Below, piece by piece: positions 62,535 through 64,000 of a stretch of DNA of 64,000 nucleotides (its first letter is position 1; each line of letters begins with the position of its first letter). Where the stretch lies: the NCBI RefSeq assembly GCF_030063205.1, contig NZ_JASISQ010000001.1, positions 547,152 through 611,151 of the forward strand, in the 5' to 3' direction. Source of the stretch: Arthrobacter antibioticus (GTDB lineage: Bacteria > Actinomycetota > Actinomycetes > Actinomycetales > Micrococcaceae). The position numbers and the translations under genes were made by a program. The notes below the pieces were generated by a model, which was given only the letters and a program-made list of their open reading frames with translations, was not told where the DNA came from and did no database searches.

Positions 62535-63887
62535 GTGCTGCTTCCCGCCCGCATCCAAAACTGGGTAAAAACACCTCGCGGCATGTGGAGTGTCTTTGCT
62601 GGCGTTCACATACTTTTCTTGCTGTTGGCGGGCCTGCTCTCGCTTCGGGGCGAGGCGTTCAGTGACACTTTCATTTACCGCATCTGGGCATCGGTGGACT
62701 TCAACGAAAACCTTGTAACCGGCCCCAGCCCGTGGGTTTACCCAATCCTTGCCCTCCTGCCCATGGCGGTTGCGTACCTTTTTGGCGGGGGCCCGTTCCT
62801 GTTCATCTGGGTCCTGCTGATCACCGCCCTGAACACCTTGGCCATTGGCAAACTCACCCGCTGGGGTAAAAACTCTCAGGCTATTCCGGCAGCCCTATGG
62901 TGGATTGGTTTCACTGCTTTGTTAGCGTGGCTTGGCTTTGCCCGCGTTGACGGGTTAACAGCCCCCGTGGTCCTGATCGCCCTGTCAATCGGTGTGGCAA
63001 GCCCGTTCCTGACCTCGCTGATCCTGAGTATCGCGACGTGGACAAAAGTCTGGCCGGCCGCCGTCGTACTTGCCCTTTTCACTGTAGTGAAGCAACGCGT
63101 CCAGGTGGTCCTGGCCGGGGTACTCGTCACAGCAGTTGTTGTTGCCTTAGCGCTGGGCATGGACGCGCTGCCCAAGTTGCTGAACTTTCTGCTCGAACAA
63201 GGCGATCGTGGCATGCAGCTCGAGGCAACGTTCACCATGCCCTGGCTCTGGATGAGTGTGCTTGGGCTTGGTGGTGCGCGCATGTACATGAATCAGGACA
63301 TTAACTCGATGCAGGTCGATGGCCCGGGATCTGGGCTCATGAGCTTTTTGATGCAGCCGCTGCTTATCGCCGCCGCACTACTGGTTGCGGCCCTGATTTT
63401 CTGGGCCCTGCATACAGGTAAGCGCAATGGTGGGGCCGATCGCACGGCGCTCCTGCTCTTTGGCTCCCTGGCACTTGTCACAGCCTTTGTGGTGTTCAAC
63501 AAGGTGGGCTCGCCGCAGTTCATGGTGTGGCTGGCACCTGCGGTGGCTGTTGGTCTGTCCTATCAGTGGAAGGCCTGGCGCGTCCCCGCCACCATGCTCA
63601 TCGGCGTCGCGGTGCTGACATTCCTTGTCTACCCACTCTTTTACGACGCACTCTCCCACAACAACCCCGCCATGGCCGCCGTTCTGACCTTACGTAACCT
63701 CCTGCTGGTGGTCTTGTTTGTGTGGAGTGTGCGCCAACTCTTCCTCATGGGCAAGAACCCTTCACTGATTCCTCGGCACGACGCCGTTGCCTCCTTAGCG
63801 GCCAGCTCGGCCCCCGCCGGGGCTACTTCTGCTGCGGCCGCTAGTCCCGCCGGGGCTACCGAGTCCCCGCTGACCAAGGAGCCCTGA
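62535..63887 (+). CDS. GT87-like membrane glycosyltransferase
   Basis: A 450-residue multi-span protein (about 10 helices). SDTFIYRIWASVDFNENLVTG near residue 45 has the GT-C catalytic acid environment, and ATWTKVWPAAVVL and VFNKVGSPQFMVWL are features of the GT87/mannosyltransferase group. The called start is GTG 62535, but the same frame remains open upstream and no ATG is present; a non-ATG start near 62490 is possible. The last 35 residues are Ala/Ser/Pro/Gly repeats. It works with polyprenol-phosphate sugars in envelope glycan synthesis by inference. Confidence 0.8.
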   Translation: MLLPARIQNWVKTPRGMWSVFAGVHILFLLLAGLLSLRGEAFSDTFIYRIWASVDFNENLVTGPSPWVYPILALLPMAVAYLFGGGPFLFIWVLLITALNTLAIGKLTRWGKNSQAIPAALWWIGFTALLAWLGFARVDGLTAPVVLIALSIGVASPFLTSLILSIATWTKVWPAAVVLALFTVVKQRVQVVLAGVLVTAVVVALALGMDALPKLLNFLLEQGDRGMQLEATFTMPWLWMSVLGLGGARMYMNQDINSMQVDGPGSGLMSFLMQPLLIAAALLVAALIFWALHTGKRNGGADRTALLLFGSLALVTAFVVFNKVGSPQFMVWLAPAVAVGLSYQWKAWRVPATMLIGVAVLTFLVYPLFYDALSHNNPAMAAVLTLRNLLLVVLFVWSVRQLFLMGKNPSLIPRHDAVASLAASSAPAGATSAAAASPAGATESPLTKEP

Positions 63888-63888
63888 C

Positions 63889-64000
63889 ATTTCAGCTCCT
63901 TTCTCCGACCGGGTCTTGGAACGGGCCATCACTATCCGCACAAGATTCATCTCCCCGCAGGTACTGGCATGGTTCCGCACACTCGCTAGCGTGTGGTGGG
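63889..64000 (+). CDS. Start of a further gene, cut by the window end
   Basis: A coding-like frame without stop to the window end (ISAPFSDRVLERAITIR, then FISPQVLAWFRTLASVWW). AAGGAG lies seven to eight bases before an ATT at 63889, one base after the previous stop. The first conventional start in frame is TTG 63916. Product not identified from 37 residues. Confidence 0.4.
   Translation, partial: MSAPFSDRVLERAITIRTRFISPQVLAWFRTLASVWW

Overview
The window reads as a chromosomal segment of a Gram-positive, moderately GC-rich actinobacterium, most likely a Micrococcaceae (Arthrobacter-like) soil organism. The inference rests on gene content typical of that group: a PaaX regulator, a HelR-type helicase, an MptB-type mannosyltransferase, DUF3817, DUF6458, a CHRD protein beside a class F sortase, and a BioQ-type biotin regulator. 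GTG and TTG starts, ATGA overlaps and leaderless-type starts also fit. I see no rRNA, tRNA, CRISPR array, integrase or intact insertion sequence. The two ends cut through genes.

Layout. 0-2.8 kb: tryptophan/kynurenine catabolism (kynureninase, PaaX regulator, kynurenine formamidase). 2.9-8.2 kb: a fluoride-response locus. One fluoride (crcB-motif) riboswitch precedes an MFS transporter on the + strand. A second precedes a five-gene minus-strand operon: phosphoglycerate mutase, enolase, universal stress protein and two FluC/CrcB channel subunits. 8.2-11.5 kb: small membrane proteins and a HelR-like RNA polymerase-recycling ATPase. 11.5-25.7 kb: a lysine/pipecolate catabolic cluster. A leftward operon (binding protein, ornithine-cyclodeaminase-family enzyme, amino-acid ABC transporter, SDR) is divergent from a GntR regulator. 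Rightward of the regulator lie an FAD amine oxidase, 2-oxoadipate dioxygenase/decarboxylase (HglS), an ALDH7-type semialdehyde dehydrogenase, an ELFV amino-acid dehydrogenase and a D-2-hydroxyglutarate dehydrogenase. Together these can carry lysine or pipecolate to 2-oxoglutarate.

25.7-35.4 kb: membrane and stress genes (LapA-like protein with a 15-bp minisatellite, DUF2254, DUF2945, CsbD, YciF-type ferritin-like protein, several small proteins). Among them is a three-gene cassette (cysteine-synthase-like, FAD/NAD(P)-binding, Y4yA-type PLP enzyme) that looks like an uncharacterised amino-acid-derived biosynthesis. 35.6-42.0 kb: glgX/treX-treY-treZ, making trehalose from glycogen. 42-50 kb: FUSC transporter, DUF6458, DUF488, App1-type phosphatase, a PAP2-DAGK fusion, a CstR-like repressor with a palindromic operator and a divergent 55-residue Cys-rich protein, a gene-poor kilobase, and a lipoprotein.

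50-56 kb: biotin operon bioB-bioA-bioF-P450-bioD, divergent from a BioQ-like regulator, with a readable promoter and operator at bioB. The P450 sits where a pimeloyl-forming enzyme is needed, but it lacks the usual ExxR motif. 56-60.4 kb: secreted CHRD protein, lipoprotein class F sortase, cupredoxin-like lipoprotein, DUF3817 and an MpaB/DUF2236 protein. 60.6-64 kb: two divergent membrane glycosyltransferases (MptB-like and GT87-like), with a perfect hairpin between them, and the start of one more gene.
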